A DNA stretch of 64,000 nucleotides from Streptosporangium sp040640155. Its GTDB lineage: Bacteria; Actinomycetota; Actinomycetes; Streptosporangiales; Streptosporangiaceae. A program made the translations under genes and the position numbers. A model generated the notes under the pieces. The model saw only the letters and a list, made by a program, of their open reading frames with translations, did not search any database and was not told where the DNA came from. Position 1 is the first letter of the stretch, and the number at the start of each line of letters is the position of its first letter. This document shows positions 33,556 through 42,901 of this stretch, piece by piece. The stretch is taken from assembly GCF_040640155.1 (NCBI RefSeq), contig NZ_JBFABE010000026.1, positions 34,093 to 98,092 on the forward strand, read 5' to 3'.

Positions 33556-34041
33556 TCAGGAGCGCTCGTCGGGCCTGACGTCGTCCGACCCGGCCGGTTC
33601 CGGGACACGGTGCTCGTACGGCGTGCTGAGCACGACCGTCGTGCGGGTGGACACGTTGGCCGCGGCGCGGATCTGGTTCAGCAGTTCCTCGAGCGCTATC
33701 GGCGAGGCCACCCGGACCTTGAGGATGTAGCTCTCGTCCCCGGCCACGCTGTGGCACGCCTCGATGGCGCTCAGGTGGGCCAGCCGCTCGGGGGCGTCGT
33801 CGGCGGCGGCGGGGTCCGTCGGCTTGATGGAGACGAACGCGGTGAGCGACAGGCCGATGGCGTCGTAGTCGACGAGCGCCGCGTAGCCGCGGAGCACGCC
33901 GCGCTTCTCCAGCCGGCGCACCCGCTGGTGCACCGCCGACACCGACAGCCCGGTCTCCCTGGCGAGATCGGTGAAGCTCATCCGGCCGTCTCTGGCCAGC
34001 AGCGTGATGATACGGCGGTCGATCTCCTCCACCCGGTACAC
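33556..34041 (-). CDS. Lrp/AsnC family transcriptional regulator
   Basis: A 161-residue Lrp-type regulator. The HTH is RRIITLLARDGRMSFTDLAR and ETGLSVSAVHQRVRRLEKRG; the RAM ligand domain follows (LTAFVSIKP, HSVAGDESYILKVRV). GTG 34041 gives the usual N-terminal length; an upstream ATG at 34113 would add 24 residues lacking conservation and would overlap the 3' end of the histidine kinase gene. No metabolic neighbour indicates its target. Confidence 0.9.
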   Translation of the reverse strand: MYRVEEIDRRIITLLARDGRMSFTDLARETGLSVSAVHQRVRRLEKRGVLRGYAALVDYDAIGLSLTAFVSIKPTDPAAADDAPERLAHLSAIEACHSVAGDESYILKVRVASPIALEELLNQIRAAANVSTRTTVVLSTPYEHRVPEPAGSDDVRPDERS

Positions 34042-34078
34042 GGTAACGGCACCGGGGACCGCGCGCGCCTTCCCGGCG

Positions 34079-36019
34079 TCACGGTCCCGGCACGGTCCCG
34101 GTTCCGTCGGCACCCGTCACGGCCCCGGCGGCACCGGCGGCACCGGCGACACCGGCGGTCCTCGTGGCCCCGGTGCCGGCCACGGCCGGCGCGCCCGGCG
34201 CCCCCGAGGTCTCCCGCTCGCCCCGGAGAGCCTCCTGGCCGCCCCGGGAGGTCGCCGGGTCATCCCGGTGGGCCTCCTGGCCCTCGGCGGTCTCCCGGCC
34301 GTTCCCGGGCCCCTCCGCGCCGGTCCCCGACGTGTCCTGCCCCGGCTCGTCCGCCCGCCGGTCCGTCCCCGCGTCCTCCCGGCCCGTCCCGGTCTCCTCC
34401 GTCCCGGTCTCCTCCGGGGCGGTCTCCTCCGTCCCGGTCTCCTCCGGGGCGGGCGGCAGGGGCGGGGCCGGCAGCGTGATGACGAAGCGGGCCCCGTCGG
34501 TGTACTCGGTGTCGAGCCGGATCGTGCCGCCGTGCTGTTCGACGATCTTCCTGCAGAGCGCCAGGCCGATGCCGGTGCCCTCGTAGGCGTCCCGCTGGTG
34601 CAGCCGCTGGAAGATCACGAAGATCTTGTCGGCGAAGTTGGCGGCGATGCCGATGCCGTTGTCGGTCACGGTCATCCGCCACTCCCCCTCCCCGCCGGGC
34701 TCCCGCTCCAGGCGTTCGGCCTCGATCCTGACCCGAGGCGCGCGGCCGGGGACGCGGAACTTCAGGGAGTTGCCGATGAGGTTCTGCCAGAGCATGACGA
34801 ACTGCAGCTTGTCGCCGACGAACACCGGCAGGTCGCCGACCTCCACCTCGGCGCCGGACTCCTCCACGACGGCCGAGAGGTTGGCCAGCGCCCTGTCCAC
34901 CACGTCGTTGAGGTCCATCTCGACGGGTTCCCTGGTGATGCGGCCCACCCGGGAGAAGGTCAGCAGCTCGTTGATGAGCACCTGCATGCGCTTGGCCCCG
35001 TCGACGGCGAAGTCGATGTAGGTGTTGGCCCGCTCGTCGAGCTGGGAGGCGTACCGCTGCTGCAGCATCTGACAGAAAGAGGCGATCTTCCTCAGGGGTT
35101 CCTGCAGGTCGTGCGAGGCCACGTAGGCGAACTGCTCCAGCTCCGCGTTGGAGCGCTTGAGCTCCTCGGCCTGGGCCGCGACCCGCAGCCGGGACTCCCG
35201 GGCCTCCTCCAGCTCGGTGACGATGCGTTTGCGCATCGCCTCCATGTCCCCGGCCAGGTCGGCGAGGTCGGACGGGCCCCCGGTGTCGACGTGGTGGTCG
35301 AAGTCGCCCATGGTGACCCTGCGGGAGGCCTCCCGCAGCCGGGTCAGGGGGGCGAACACGGCGATCCTCAGCAGTACCGCCACGATGACGATGGTGATCA
35401 GGAAGGCGGCCAGGATGCCGAAGAAGGTCGCGTCCCTGATCGTGCGGGCGGTGCCCAGCTCGGCGCGGGCGTCCAGTCTCGCCTGGGTCCAGGCGTTGTT
35501 CTGGACGTCGAGCGCCTTGCGGACCAGGTCGAAGGAGCTCTTGCTCTCCGCGATCAGCGTCTCGCCCACGCTCTTCGGGCCGGTCTTCCTGGCGGTGTCG
35601 ATCATCGGCTCGGCGTACCGGGCCCGCCAGTCGGAGGCCAGCCGCTCCACGGTGTCGAGCTCGCGCAACGGCGCGGCCCCCGGGACCAGTTCCCTGATCC
35701 TCGCCGACACCGCGGTCTGTTCCCTGCGCCCGTCGAGGTAGGGCTGCAGGAACTCCTCGTTGCCGGTGATGACGAAGCCCCGCATGCCGGTCTCCTGGTC
35801 CAGCAGGGTCGCCTGCAGGCGCTCGGCCTGGATCCGGCCCACGGAGATGTGGTCGATCAGGCGGTTGGAGGCCGACGCCGCGTTCTTCAGGACCGCGGCG
35901 CCGACGACCGCGGAGACCCCCAGCAGGACGGCCATGGCGATCAGCACGACGTTGAACCAGGTCTGCGCGCTCCAGCGGCTCTGCCGGGATCGGGAGGGAG
36001 CAGCTGTCTCGGTGGTCAT
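34079..36019 (-). CDS. CHASE3-HAMP sensor histidine kinase
   Basis: A 646-residue membrane histidine kinase. Helix 1 is at ~20-46, a CHASE3 sensor domain follows (LLDQETGMRGFVITGNEEFL), helix 2 at ~198-222, then HAMP (PLTRLREASRRVTMGDFDHH), a phospho-acceptor H box (EQFAYVASHDLQEPLRKIAS) and an ATPase domain with NLIGNSLKFR, DNGIGI and GTGIGLALCRKIVEQHGG. The last ~125 residues are low complexity, with EETGTEET-type repeats and a Gly-Ala end; this tail is unusual. ATG 36019 follows GAGAGG. There is no response regulator next to it, so it is an orphan kinase. Confidence 0.93.
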   Translation of the reverse strand: MTTETAAPSRSRQSRWSAQTWFNVVLIAMAVLLGVSAVVGAAVLKNAASASNRLIDHISVGRIQAERLQATLLDQETGMRGFVITGNEEFLQPYLDGRREQTAVSARIRELVPGAAPLRELDTVERLASDWRARYAEPMIDTARKTGPKSVGETLIAESKSSFDLVRKALDVQNNAWTQARLDARAELGTARTIRDATFFGILAAFLITIVIVAVLLRIAVFAPLTRLREASRRVTMGDFDHHVDTGGPSDLADLAGDMEAMRKRIVTELEEARESRLRVAAQAEELKRSNAELEQFAYVASHDLQEPLRKIASFCQMLQQRYASQLDERANTYIDFAVDGAKRMQVLINELLTFSRVGRITREPVEMDLNDVVDRALANLSAVVEESGAEVEVGDLPVFVGDKLQFVMLWQNLIGNSLKFRVPGRAPRVRIEAERLEREPGGEGEWRMTVTDNGIGIAANFADKIFVIFQRLHQRDAYEGTGIGLALCRKIVEQHGGTIRLDTEYTDGARFVITLPAPPLPPAPEETGTEETAPEETGTEETGTGREDAGTDRRADEPGQDTSGTGAEGPGNGRETAEGQEAHRDDPATSRGGQEALRGERETSGAPGAPAVAGTGATRTAGVAGAAGAAGAVTGADGTGTVPGP

Positions 36020-36252
36020 CGGCCTCTCACTTCACAGGGTTCTCCGTCCCGTCGGCGCCCGGACGTCCGAGGGGTGGACGAAAGATACCGGAACCGGCCC
36101 GCGGACCCGTAGCCGGTCCGCCCCTCGGACGGCGCCCCACGCCCCGGCGCCTCGCCCGGGCCCCCCGCCCGGACCGCACGCCCCGGCCGGCGCGGGACCG
36201 GACCGGCGCGGGACGCGACGTGACGCGGCGTGACGCGACGTAGGGTCGCCGC

Positions 36253-37290
36253 ATGAGCAACCTGGAGACGGACCCGCGGGAGTCGGCGTGCGGCGGCCTG
36301 GCGGACGTGGCGGCCGAGCCGGTCGAGGAGCTGCTGACCGGCCGGGACGTGGTGCTGGGCGGCCCGCGGGCGATGAGGGTCACCCGGACCCTGCCGAACC
36401 GGGACGTGCGGATGGTCGGCGCCTGGTGCTTCGTCGACCACTACGGCCCCGAGCGGGCGACGATGCGCGTCCCCCCGCACCCGCACACGGGCCTGCAGAC
36501 CGTGAGCTGGCTCCTGGAGGGGGAGATCCTGCACCGCGACAGCCTCGGCAGCGAGCAGACGATCACCCCCGGAGGGCTCAACCTGATGACCGCCGGGCGC
36601 GGCATCTCCCACTCCGAGGAGTCGGCCGCCGGCGCCCTGCTGCACGGGGTCCAGCTCTGGGTGGCCCTGCCCTCGCACGTCCGCGGGATCGCCCCGGCCT
36701 TCGAGCACCACGCGACCCTGCCCCGCCCGGTCTCGCCGGGCGTCGTCACGACCGTGATCATGGGCGAGCTGGACGGCGTCGCGTCCCCGGCGACGGTCCA
36801 CACCCCGCTGGTCGGCGCCGAGATCACGCTGGAGGCGGGCGCCGGGACGCGCCTGCCGCTCCGTCCCGGTTTCGAGTACGCCGTGCTGGTGCTGTCCGGC
36901 GCGGTGCGGGTCTTCGGCACCCGCCTCTCCCCCGGTCCGCTGCTCTACCTGGGCAGCGGCCGCTCCGGGCTGGAACTGCGGTCCGAGGGGGGCGGGCGGC
37001 TGCTGCTGCTCGGCGGCGAGCCGTTCGAGGAGCGCATCGTCATGTGGTGGAACTTCGTCGGCCGCAGCCACGAGGAGATCGTCGGCTTCCGGCGCGAGTG
37101 GGCCGAGGGCGAGGCGTTCGGCACGGTATCCGGCGCGGCGCGCGCCGCGGGACCCGGCACGGGGTCCGGTGCGGGATCTGAGACGGGATCTGAGACGGGA
37201 TCTGGGGCGGGGCCCGGCACGGGCATGGCCCCGCTGCCCGCGCCCGAGCTGCCGCTGACCCCGCTGAAGGCCCGCGGCCGCCGCCGCTGA
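36253..37290 (+). CDS. Pirin family protein
   Basis: A 345-residue two-cupin pirin-type protein. Metal ligands lie in VPPHPHTGLQTVSWLLEGE and GRGISHSEES. Bacterial pirins include quercetin dioxygenases and regulators of pyruvate metabolism; the role here is open. The last ~45 residues after VSGAARAAGP are Gly/Ser/Thr repeats and a basic end. ATG 36253 follows TAGGGT by 6 bases, so it is leaderless. Short GCGACGTGACGCG-like repeats lie just before the -10. Confidence 0.9.
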   Translation: MSNLETDPRESACGGLADVAAEPVEELLTGRDVVLGGPRAMRVTRTLPNRDVRMVGAWCFVDHYGPERATMRVPPHPHTGLQTVSWLLEGEILHRDSLGSEQTITPGGLNLMTAGRGISHSEESAAGALLHGVQLWVALPSHVRGIAPAFEHHATLPRPVSPGVVTTVIMGELDGVASPATVHTPLVGAEITLEAGAGTRLPLRPGFEYAVLVLSGAVRVFGTRLSPGPLLYLGSGRSGLELRSEGGGRLLLLGGEPFEERIVMWWNFVGRSHEEIVGFRREWAEGEAFGTVSGAARAAGPGTGSGAGSETGSETGSGAGPGTGMAPLPAPELPLTPLKARGRRR

Positions 37291-37498
37291 TCGCCCCCGC
37301 CCCTCACCGCCCCACCGCCCGCGCCGGTCGCGCCCTCGCCGTCCGCCACCGCCGTCGTCACCGGTCGATCGCGCCGCCGCCCGGCGCGCCGGGCACCTGT
37401 CCGCGACCCCGCCCGGGGCGGGGATGCGAAGCTGGTACGGCCCCGCGCCGCCGGCGCGCCGCGGGGGCGATGACCGGGTTCTCTATGGGAGGTACGTC

Positions 37499-38908
37499 GT
37501 GTCGGACGAGTTCGACGTGGTGGTGGTGGGCGCGGGCCCCGCGGGCGAGAACGTCGCCGACCGCGCGGTCAGGGGAGGACTGACCGCGGCGGTCGTCGAG
37601 GGCAACCTGGCGGGCGGGGAGTGCTCGTACTGGGCGTGCATCCCCAGCAAGGCGCTGCTGCGCCCGGTGGACCTGGTCGCCGAGGTCTCCCGGATGCCGG
37701 GCCTGACGATCGGCCCCATCGACACCGCCGCCGTGCTCGCCCGGCGTGACGAGGCCGTGGCCCACCTGGACGACAGCGGCCAGGTCGAGTGGATCAGAGG
37801 GGTGCCTGCGGAGTTCGTCCGCGGCCACGGGCGGCTGGACGGCCCCAAGCGGGTCACGGTGACCGCGAAGGACGGCTCGGTCCGCACCCTGACCGCCCGC
37901 CACGCGGTCGTGCTGGCCACCGGGAGCGCGGCGGTCGTCCCGCCGGTCCCCGGTCTCGCCGAGGCCTCCCCCTGGACGAGCCACGAGGTCACGGCGGCCA
38001 GGAGCGTCCCGGGGCGGCTGGCCGTGCTGGGCGGCGGCGTGGTGGCCTGCGAGATGGCCCAGGCCATGCACGGCCTCGGCGCCGCCGAGACGACCGTGCT
38101 GGCGCGCGGCGGGCTGCTGGGCAGGATGGAGCCGTTCGCCGGGGAGCTGGTGGCCGCCTCGTTCGCCGAGGCGGGCATCACGGTCCGCACCGGTGTCGAG
38201 GTGACGAGGGTGGAGCGGCCCCGGCCCGGCGGCCCGGTGACGGTCCACCTGTCCGAGGGGGCGCCGGTGGAGGCCGACGAGCTGCTGGTGGCCACCGGCA
38301 GGCGTCCGGCCACGGGCGACCTCGGCCTGGAGACGGTCGGCCTGGAGGCCGGGAAGAACGTGGAGGTCGACGACAGCATGCGCGCCACCGGCGTCGGCGA
38401 CGGCTGGCTGTACGCGGTGGGCGACGTCAACGGCCGGGCCCTGCTCACCCACATGGGCAAGTACCAGGCCCGGGTGTGCGGGGACGTGATCGCCGCGCGC
38501 GCCGCGGGCGGCGCGGACGACCTTCCGGCGCTGCGCGACGCCGCCGGCGCGTACGGCGCCCCCCAGGTGGTCTTCACCGACCCGCAGGTGTGCGCGGTGG
38601 GCCGGACCGAGGCCGAGGCCCGCGCCGACGGGTTCGAGGTGCGCGTGGTCGAGTACGACCTGGGCAAGGTGACGGGCGCCTACCTGCAGGCCGAGGACTA
38701 CCGGGGCAGGGCCAAGGCCGTCGTGGACGAGCGGCGCCGCGTCCTGCTCGGGGTGACGTTCGCCGGGCCGGCCGTGGGCGAGCTGCTGCACGCCGCGACG
38801 ATCGCGGTCACCGCCGAGGTGCCGCTGGAGCGGCTCTGGCACGCCGTGCCGTCCTTCCCCACGGTCAGTGAGATCTGGCTGCGGCTGCTGGAGGGCTACG
38901 GGCTCTGA
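37499..38908 (+). CDS. FAD/NAD-linked disulfide oxidoreductase-like protein
   Basis: A 469-residue class I flavoprotein disulfide reductase (dihydrolipoamide dehydrogenase/mercuric reductase group). The FAD loop is VVVVGAGPAGENVADRAV, the redox pair is C-x4-C in GGECSYWACIPSK, the NAD(P) loop is LAVLGGGVVACEMAQAM and LYAVGDVNGRALLTHMGKYQ binds FAD. At the C-terminus the usual HPT-x-x-E base pair reads SFPTVSEIW, so the catalytic His is replaced by Phe while the Glu stays. The substrate is therefore uncertain and may not be a disulfide. GTG 37499 follows GGGAGG. Confidence 0.88.
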   Translation: MSDEFDVVVVGAGPAGENVADRAVRGGLTAAVVEGNLAGGECSYWACIPSKALLRPVDLVAEVSRMPGLTIGPIDTAAVLARRDEAVAHLDDSGQVEWIRGVPAEFVRGHGRLDGPKRVTVTAKDGSVRTLTARHAVVLATGSAAVVPPVPGLAEASPWTSHEVTAARSVPGRLAVLGGGVVACEMAQAMHGLGAAETTVLARGGLLGRMEPFAGELVAASFAEAGITVRTGVEVTRVERPRPGGPVTVHLSEGAPVEADELLVATGRRPATGDLGLETVGLEAGKNVEVDDSMRATGVGDGWLYAVGDVNGRALLTHMGKYQARVCGDVIAARAAGGADDLPALRDAAGAYGAPQVVFTDPQVCAVGRTEAEARADGFEVRVVEYDLGKVTGAYLQAEDYRGRAKAVVDERRRVLLGVTFAGPAVGELLHAATIAVTAEVPLERLWHAVPSFPTVSEIWLRLLEGYGL

Positions 38909-38960
38909 CGCCGCCGCGACGCGAGGCGCCGCCCCGGGGGGCGCCTCGCCCCGCCGCCGC

Positions 38961-40157
38961 CTACCCCGCCTGGCCCGTCTGGTCCGCCCGCCCCGCCTGC
39001 TTGGCCAGGGCGCGGCCGATCACCAGGCGCTGGACCTGGTTGGTGCCCTCGACGATCTGCAGGACCTTGGCCTCCCGCATGTGGCGCTCGGCCGGGAAGT
39101 CCTCCACGTAGCCGTACCCGCCGAGGACCTGGACGGCGTCGGTGGTGACCCTCATGCACATGTCGGTGGCGAACAGCTTCGCCATCGCCGCCCGCGTGCC
39201 GTACGGCCGTCCGGCGTCGCGCAGCCGGGCGGCGTCCAGGTACAGGGCGCGGGCCGCGGCGATCTGGGTGGCCATGTCGGCGAGCATGAAGCCGACGCCC
39301 TGGAAGTCGATGATCCGCGAGCCGAACTGGCGGCGCTCGGCGGCGTAGGCGGTCGCCACGTCGAAGGCGGCCTGGGCCACGCCCACGGCGCAGGCGGCGA
39401 TGCCGAGCCTGCCGCCGTCCAGGGCGGCCATGGCGATCCGGAAGCCCTCCCCCTCGGCGCCGAGCAGCGCCTCGGGCGGCAGGCGCACCCCGTCGAAGCG
39501 GACCTGGGCGGTCGGCGAGGACCTCATGCCCATCTTCCGCTCGGGCGCGCCGAACGACAGCCCCTCGACGCCGGCGGGCACGTGCAGGCAGGAGATGCCG
39601 CGGGCGCCGTCGGCGGAGGTACGGGCCATCAGCGTGTAGAAGTCGGCGACGCCGCCGTGGGTGATCCAGGCCTTGACGCCGTCGACGGTGTAGCCGTCGT
39701 GGCCGTCGTGGCCGTCTGTGCCGGGGACCGCCCTGGTGGTCAGCGCGGCGGCGTCGGAGCCCGACTGCGGCTCCGACAGGCAGTAGGCGCCCAGCCACTC
39801 CCCGCCCAGCATGTCGGGGAGCAGCGCGGCGCGCTGCTCGTCGGTGCCGTAGGCGGCCACCGGGAAGCACGACAGGGTGTGCACCGAGACCCCGAGGCCC
39901 ACGGCCAGCCAGCCGGCCGCGAGCTCCTCGATCACCTGCAGGTAGACCTCGTACGGCTGCGCCGCCCCGCCGTGCTCCTCGGGGTAGGGCAGGCCGAGCA
40001 GGCCCGCGCGGCCGAGCGTGGCGAACACCTCGCGCGGGAACGTGCCCGCGGCCTCGTCGGCCGAGGCCCGGGGCGCGATCTCCTTGGCGATCAGGTCGCG
40101 GACCAGGTCCAGCAGGTCACGGGCGTCGCCGGTCGGCAGGACGCGCTCAACGGTCAT
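38961..40157 (-). CDS. Acyl-CoA dehydrogenase
   Basis: A 398-residue FAD-dependent acyl-CoA dehydrogenase. Signatures are GAYCLSEPQSGSDAAALTTR (FAD/substrate contact), RQFGSRIIDFQGVGFMLADM, and QVLGGYGYVEDFPAERHMRE. The catalytic base is the Glu in KVLQIVEGTNQVQRLVIGRA. Chain-length preference cannot be told. The C-terminus is a short QTGQAG-type tail. It is flanked by a convergent flavoprotein gene and, upstream on the same strand, an M24 peptidase ~170 bp away. Confidence 0.93.
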   Translation of the reverse strand: MTVERVLPTGDARDLLDLVRDLIAKEIAPRASADEAAGTFPREVFATLGRAGLLGLPYPEEHGGAAQPYEVYLQVIEELAAGWLAVGLGVSVHTLSCFPVAAYGTDEQRAALLPDMLGGEWLGAYCLSEPQSGSDAAALTTRAVPGTDGHDGHDGYTVDGVKAWITHGGVADFYTLMARTSADGARGISCLHVPAGVEGLSFGAPERKMGMRSSPTAQVRFDGVRLPPEALLGAEGEGFRIAMAALDGGRLGIAACAVGVAQAAFDVATAYAAERRQFGSRIIDFQGVGFMLADMATQIAAARALYLDAARLRDAGRPYGTRAAMAKLFATDMCMRVTTDAVQVLGGYGYVEDFPAERHMREAKVLQIVEGTNQVQRLVIGRALAKQAGRADQTGQAG

Positions 40158-40329
40158 CTGAATCCTCCAGCGTGAGGACCCCGCCCCGGATCCGTCGGGG
40201 AAGGGGGTGGTGTCCGCGTGCTCCAGTTCCTGGCGCGGACGGCGGGACGGCCGGGGTCGCCGGCCGTCCCGATTCTGGCATCCCCGGCGGGCGGGGGCAC
40301 CGGGGGCACCGGGGGCACCGAGGGCCGCG

Positions 40330-41445
40330 TCAGACGACCACGAGCTCGCGGGGACGGTGGTTGACGCGCTCGCCGCCGTCCCCGGTGCAGACGAGGATGT
40401 CCTCGATACGGGCGCCGTGCGCGCCGGGCAGGTAGATGCCGGGCTCGACGGAGAAGGCGAAGCCCGGGGCCAGCGGCTCGGTGTTGCCCGCGACGATGTA
40501 GGGCTCCTCGTGGGTCTCCAGGCCGATGCCGTGGCCGGTGCGGTGGATGAAGTACTCGCCGTAGCCCTCGGCGGCGATCACCTCGCGGGCGGCGGCGTCG
40601 ACCGCCTCGCACGGCACGCCGGGGCGCACCGCGTCGCAGGCGGCCTGCTGGGCGCGCCGGAGCACCTCGTAGTACGCCAGGAAGCCCGCAGGAGGCTCGC
40701 CGATCGCGTAGACCCGGGTGGAGTCCGAGCAGTAGCCGCTCGGCATCTGGCCGCCGATGTCGACGACGATCGGCTCGCCCTCGGCCACGACCCGGTCAGA
40801 GAGCTCGTGGTGGGGGCTGGCGCCGTTGGGGCCGGAGCCGACGATGACGAAGTCGACGGTCGAGTGGCCGGCCGCGACGATCGCCTCGGCGATGTCCCTG
40901 CCGATCTCCCGTTCGGTCCTGCCCGCCTTGAGGAATCCGGGCACCTGCGCGTGGACGGCGTCGATCGCGGCGCCCGCCTCGCGCAGCGCGGCCACCTCGG
41001 CGGCGCTCTTGCGCATGCGCAGCCCGCGCAGCACCGTCCCGGCGAGCACCTGCTCGGCGCCGGGCATCGCCTCGCGCAGGCGCAGCGACTGCATCGCCCA
41101 CATCCGGTCGGCCAGGCCGACCCTGCGGGGCGCGCCCAGCCGGGCGGCGACGGTCGCGTAGGGGTCGTCGGTCTCGTCCCAGGGGACGAACTCCAGGCCC
41201 AGGCGCGAGGCCGGGGAGTGCTCGGCCGCGGGCAGCTCCAGGCGGGGCACCATCATGAACGCCTCGCCGGCGGCCGGGAGCACCAGGCAGGTGAGCCGCT
41301 CCAGCGGCAGCGCCTCGTACCCGGTCACGTAGCGCAGGTCGGGACCCGGGGTGAGCAGCAGCGCGTCGAGCCCGGCGGCGGCCGTCGCCTCCCGGGCGGC
41401 GGCCAGGCGGGTCACGGGATAGAGATCAGAGGACTCCGTTGTCAC
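40330..41445 (-). CDS. M24 family Xaa-Pro-type metallopeptidase
   Basis: A 371-residue pita-bread-fold peptidase. The N-terminal creatinase-like domain is followed by the dinuclear metal site: Asp residues in IVVDIGGQMPSGYCSDSTRV, His in HRTGHGIGLETHEEPYIV, and Glu in FSVEPGIYLPG. It should remove N-terminal residues next to Pro, or act as an aminopeptidase P-like enzyme. GTG 41445 follows TAGATT by 7 bases with no ribosome-binding site, so it is leaderless; earlier in-frame ATG adds 12 Arg-rich residues upstream of that -10. Confidence 0.92.
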   Translation of the reverse strand: MTTESSDLYPVTRLAAAREATAAAGLDALLLTPGPDLRYVTGYEALPLERLTCLVLPAAGEAFMMVPRLELPAAEHSPASRLGLEFVPWDETDDPYATVAARLGAPRRVGLADRMWAMQSLRLREAMPGAEQVLAGTVLRGLRMRKSAAEVAALREAGAAIDAVHAQVPGFLKAGRTEREIGRDIAEAIVAAGHSTVDFVIVGSGPNGASPHHELSDRVVAEGEPIVVDIGGQMPSGYCSDSTRVYAIGEPPAGFLAYYEVLRRAQQAACDAVRPGVPCEAVDAAAREVIAAEGYGEYFIHRTGHGIGLETHEEPYIVAGNTEPLAPGFAFSVEPGIYLPGAHGARIEDILVCTGDGGERVNHRPRELVVV

Positions 41446-41734
41446 GCCGACCAATCTAATCCGGGCGGGGCGGCGCCGCACCCGCGGGGCCGGACCGAAA
41501 GTCCCGGAACGGAAGGCACGGAAGCGACCCGGCCACTACAATCCGTTGAAGTACGATCACATTTCGTTGACAAAACATCCGTAAAGCCACGTTTTCTCGA
41601 GAGCGAGCTACATGGTCGGCGTAGTGGGCGGCCACCAGCCACCCCTCCACCCACGAAACGACCAGGTGACCGTCCCGGCTCCGTCGACCATCGCCGAAAA
41701 GACGCGGTGGCCGTGCGACGAGCCGGGTGAGCAC

Positions 41735-42883
41735 ATGGCCGTGGAGCCACACCTCCTCGCCGCGCGCCTGGCGCACGCGGAACGGCTGGGCGACATGGGC
41801 TGGGCCGAGTGGGATCTCCGGACCGGAGAGGCCACCTGGTCCGATCAGGTGTACGTCATGTTCGGCCGCGACCCCGCCGACGGCCCGATCCCGCTGCACG
41901 ACCTCATCGGTCACGCCGAGGCGGTCGACCGGCCCGGCCTGGACCGCCTGCTCTGGTCGGTGGTGCGCCGGGCCGTGCCGGGGGAGGCGGAGTTCCGCGT
42001 CCGCCGCCACGGCGAGCTCCGTCACCTGCGGGCCGTGCTCGACCCCGTCGTGAGCGGCGGGCACGCCGCCGTGCACGGCGTCCTCCAGGACGTCACCCTC
42101 CGCCGCCGGGCCGAGCGCATCATGTCGGACTCGCGGGACATGCTGCTGCGCGTGCGCGAGCAGGCCGCCGAGGAGCACCACATGAGCGTGGCGCTGCGCG
42201 AGGCGATCATGCCGGGCCTGGACGAGACGATCGGCCTGCCGCACGCCCGCGTCGCCGTGCGCTACGTGGCGGCGGGCGTCGAGAGCGGCCTCGGCGGCGA
42301 CTGGTACGACGCCGTCCGGCTGCCCGGCGGCGGCATCCAGCTCGCCATCGGCGACGTGGCCGGGCACGGGATGCCGGCGCTCGCGCAGATGGCCCAGCTG
42401 CGGCACGCCCTGGTCGGCCTCGCGATGACCGGCCACTCCCCCGACCGGCTCCTGACCTGGCTCAACGATCTCGTGCTGCGGCGGATGCCGGAGACCACGG
42501 CGACCGCCGCGGTGGGCCGTCTCGACCCGGCCTGCGGGACGTTCACCTGGGCGCAGGCCGGCCATCCGGCCCCGATCCTGGTGCGCGACGGGAAGGCCGC
42601 GCAGCTCGACCCGCCCGCCGGGGTGCTGCTGGGAGCCACCGCCGACGAGGCGTACGGCCTGGCCACGTTCGAGCTGCGCGCGGGTGACCTGCTGCTGCTG
42701 TTCACCGACGGGCTGGTGGAGCGGCGCACCCGTGACATCGACGAGGGCGTGGCGCTGGTGCTGGAGGCGGCGGCCCTGCTGGGAGCGGATCCGGAAGGCG
42801 GGCTCGACCGGCTCGTCGAGACGGTCGGCGGCCCCAATCCCGAGGACGACACCTGCGTGCTGGCGGTCGGCCTCCCCGGCTGA
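41735..42883 (+). CDS. PAS-SpoIIE PP2C phosphatase
   Basis: A 382-residue protein phosphatase. A PAS-like domain covers ~10-125 (GDMGWAEWDLRTGEATWSDQ, then HGVLQDVTLRRRAE), a short helix links to the SpoIIE/RsbU domain with LGGDWYDAVRLPGGG, IGDVAGHGMPALAQ, WAQAGHPAPILVRDG, LLFTDGLVERR and NPEDDTCVLAVGL. It is the second such phosphatase in the window. I chose ATG 41735; an in-frame ATG at 41612 adds 41 residues without conservation. No anti-sigma partner is adjacent. Confidence 0.9.
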   Translation: MAVEPHLLAARLAHAERLGDMGWAEWDLRTGEATWSDQVYVMFGRDPADGPIPLHDLIGHAEAVDRPGLDRLLWSVVRRAVPGEAEFRVRRHGELRHLRAVLDPVVSGGHAAVHGVLQDVTLRRRAERIMSDSRDMLLRVREQAAEEHHMSVALREAIMPGLDETIGLPHARVAVRYVAAGVESGLGGDWYDAVRLPGGGIQLAIGDVAGHGMPALAQMAQLRHALVGLAMTGHSPDRLLTWLNDLVLRRMPETTATAAVGRLDPACGTFTWAQAGHPAPILVRDGKAAQLDPPAGVLLGATADEAYGLATFELRAGDLLLLFTDGLVERRTRDIDEGVALVLEAAALLGADPEGGLDRLVETVGGPNPEDDTCVLAVGLPG

Positions 42884-42901
42884 TTGGTTAGGTTGGTCGC
42901 C

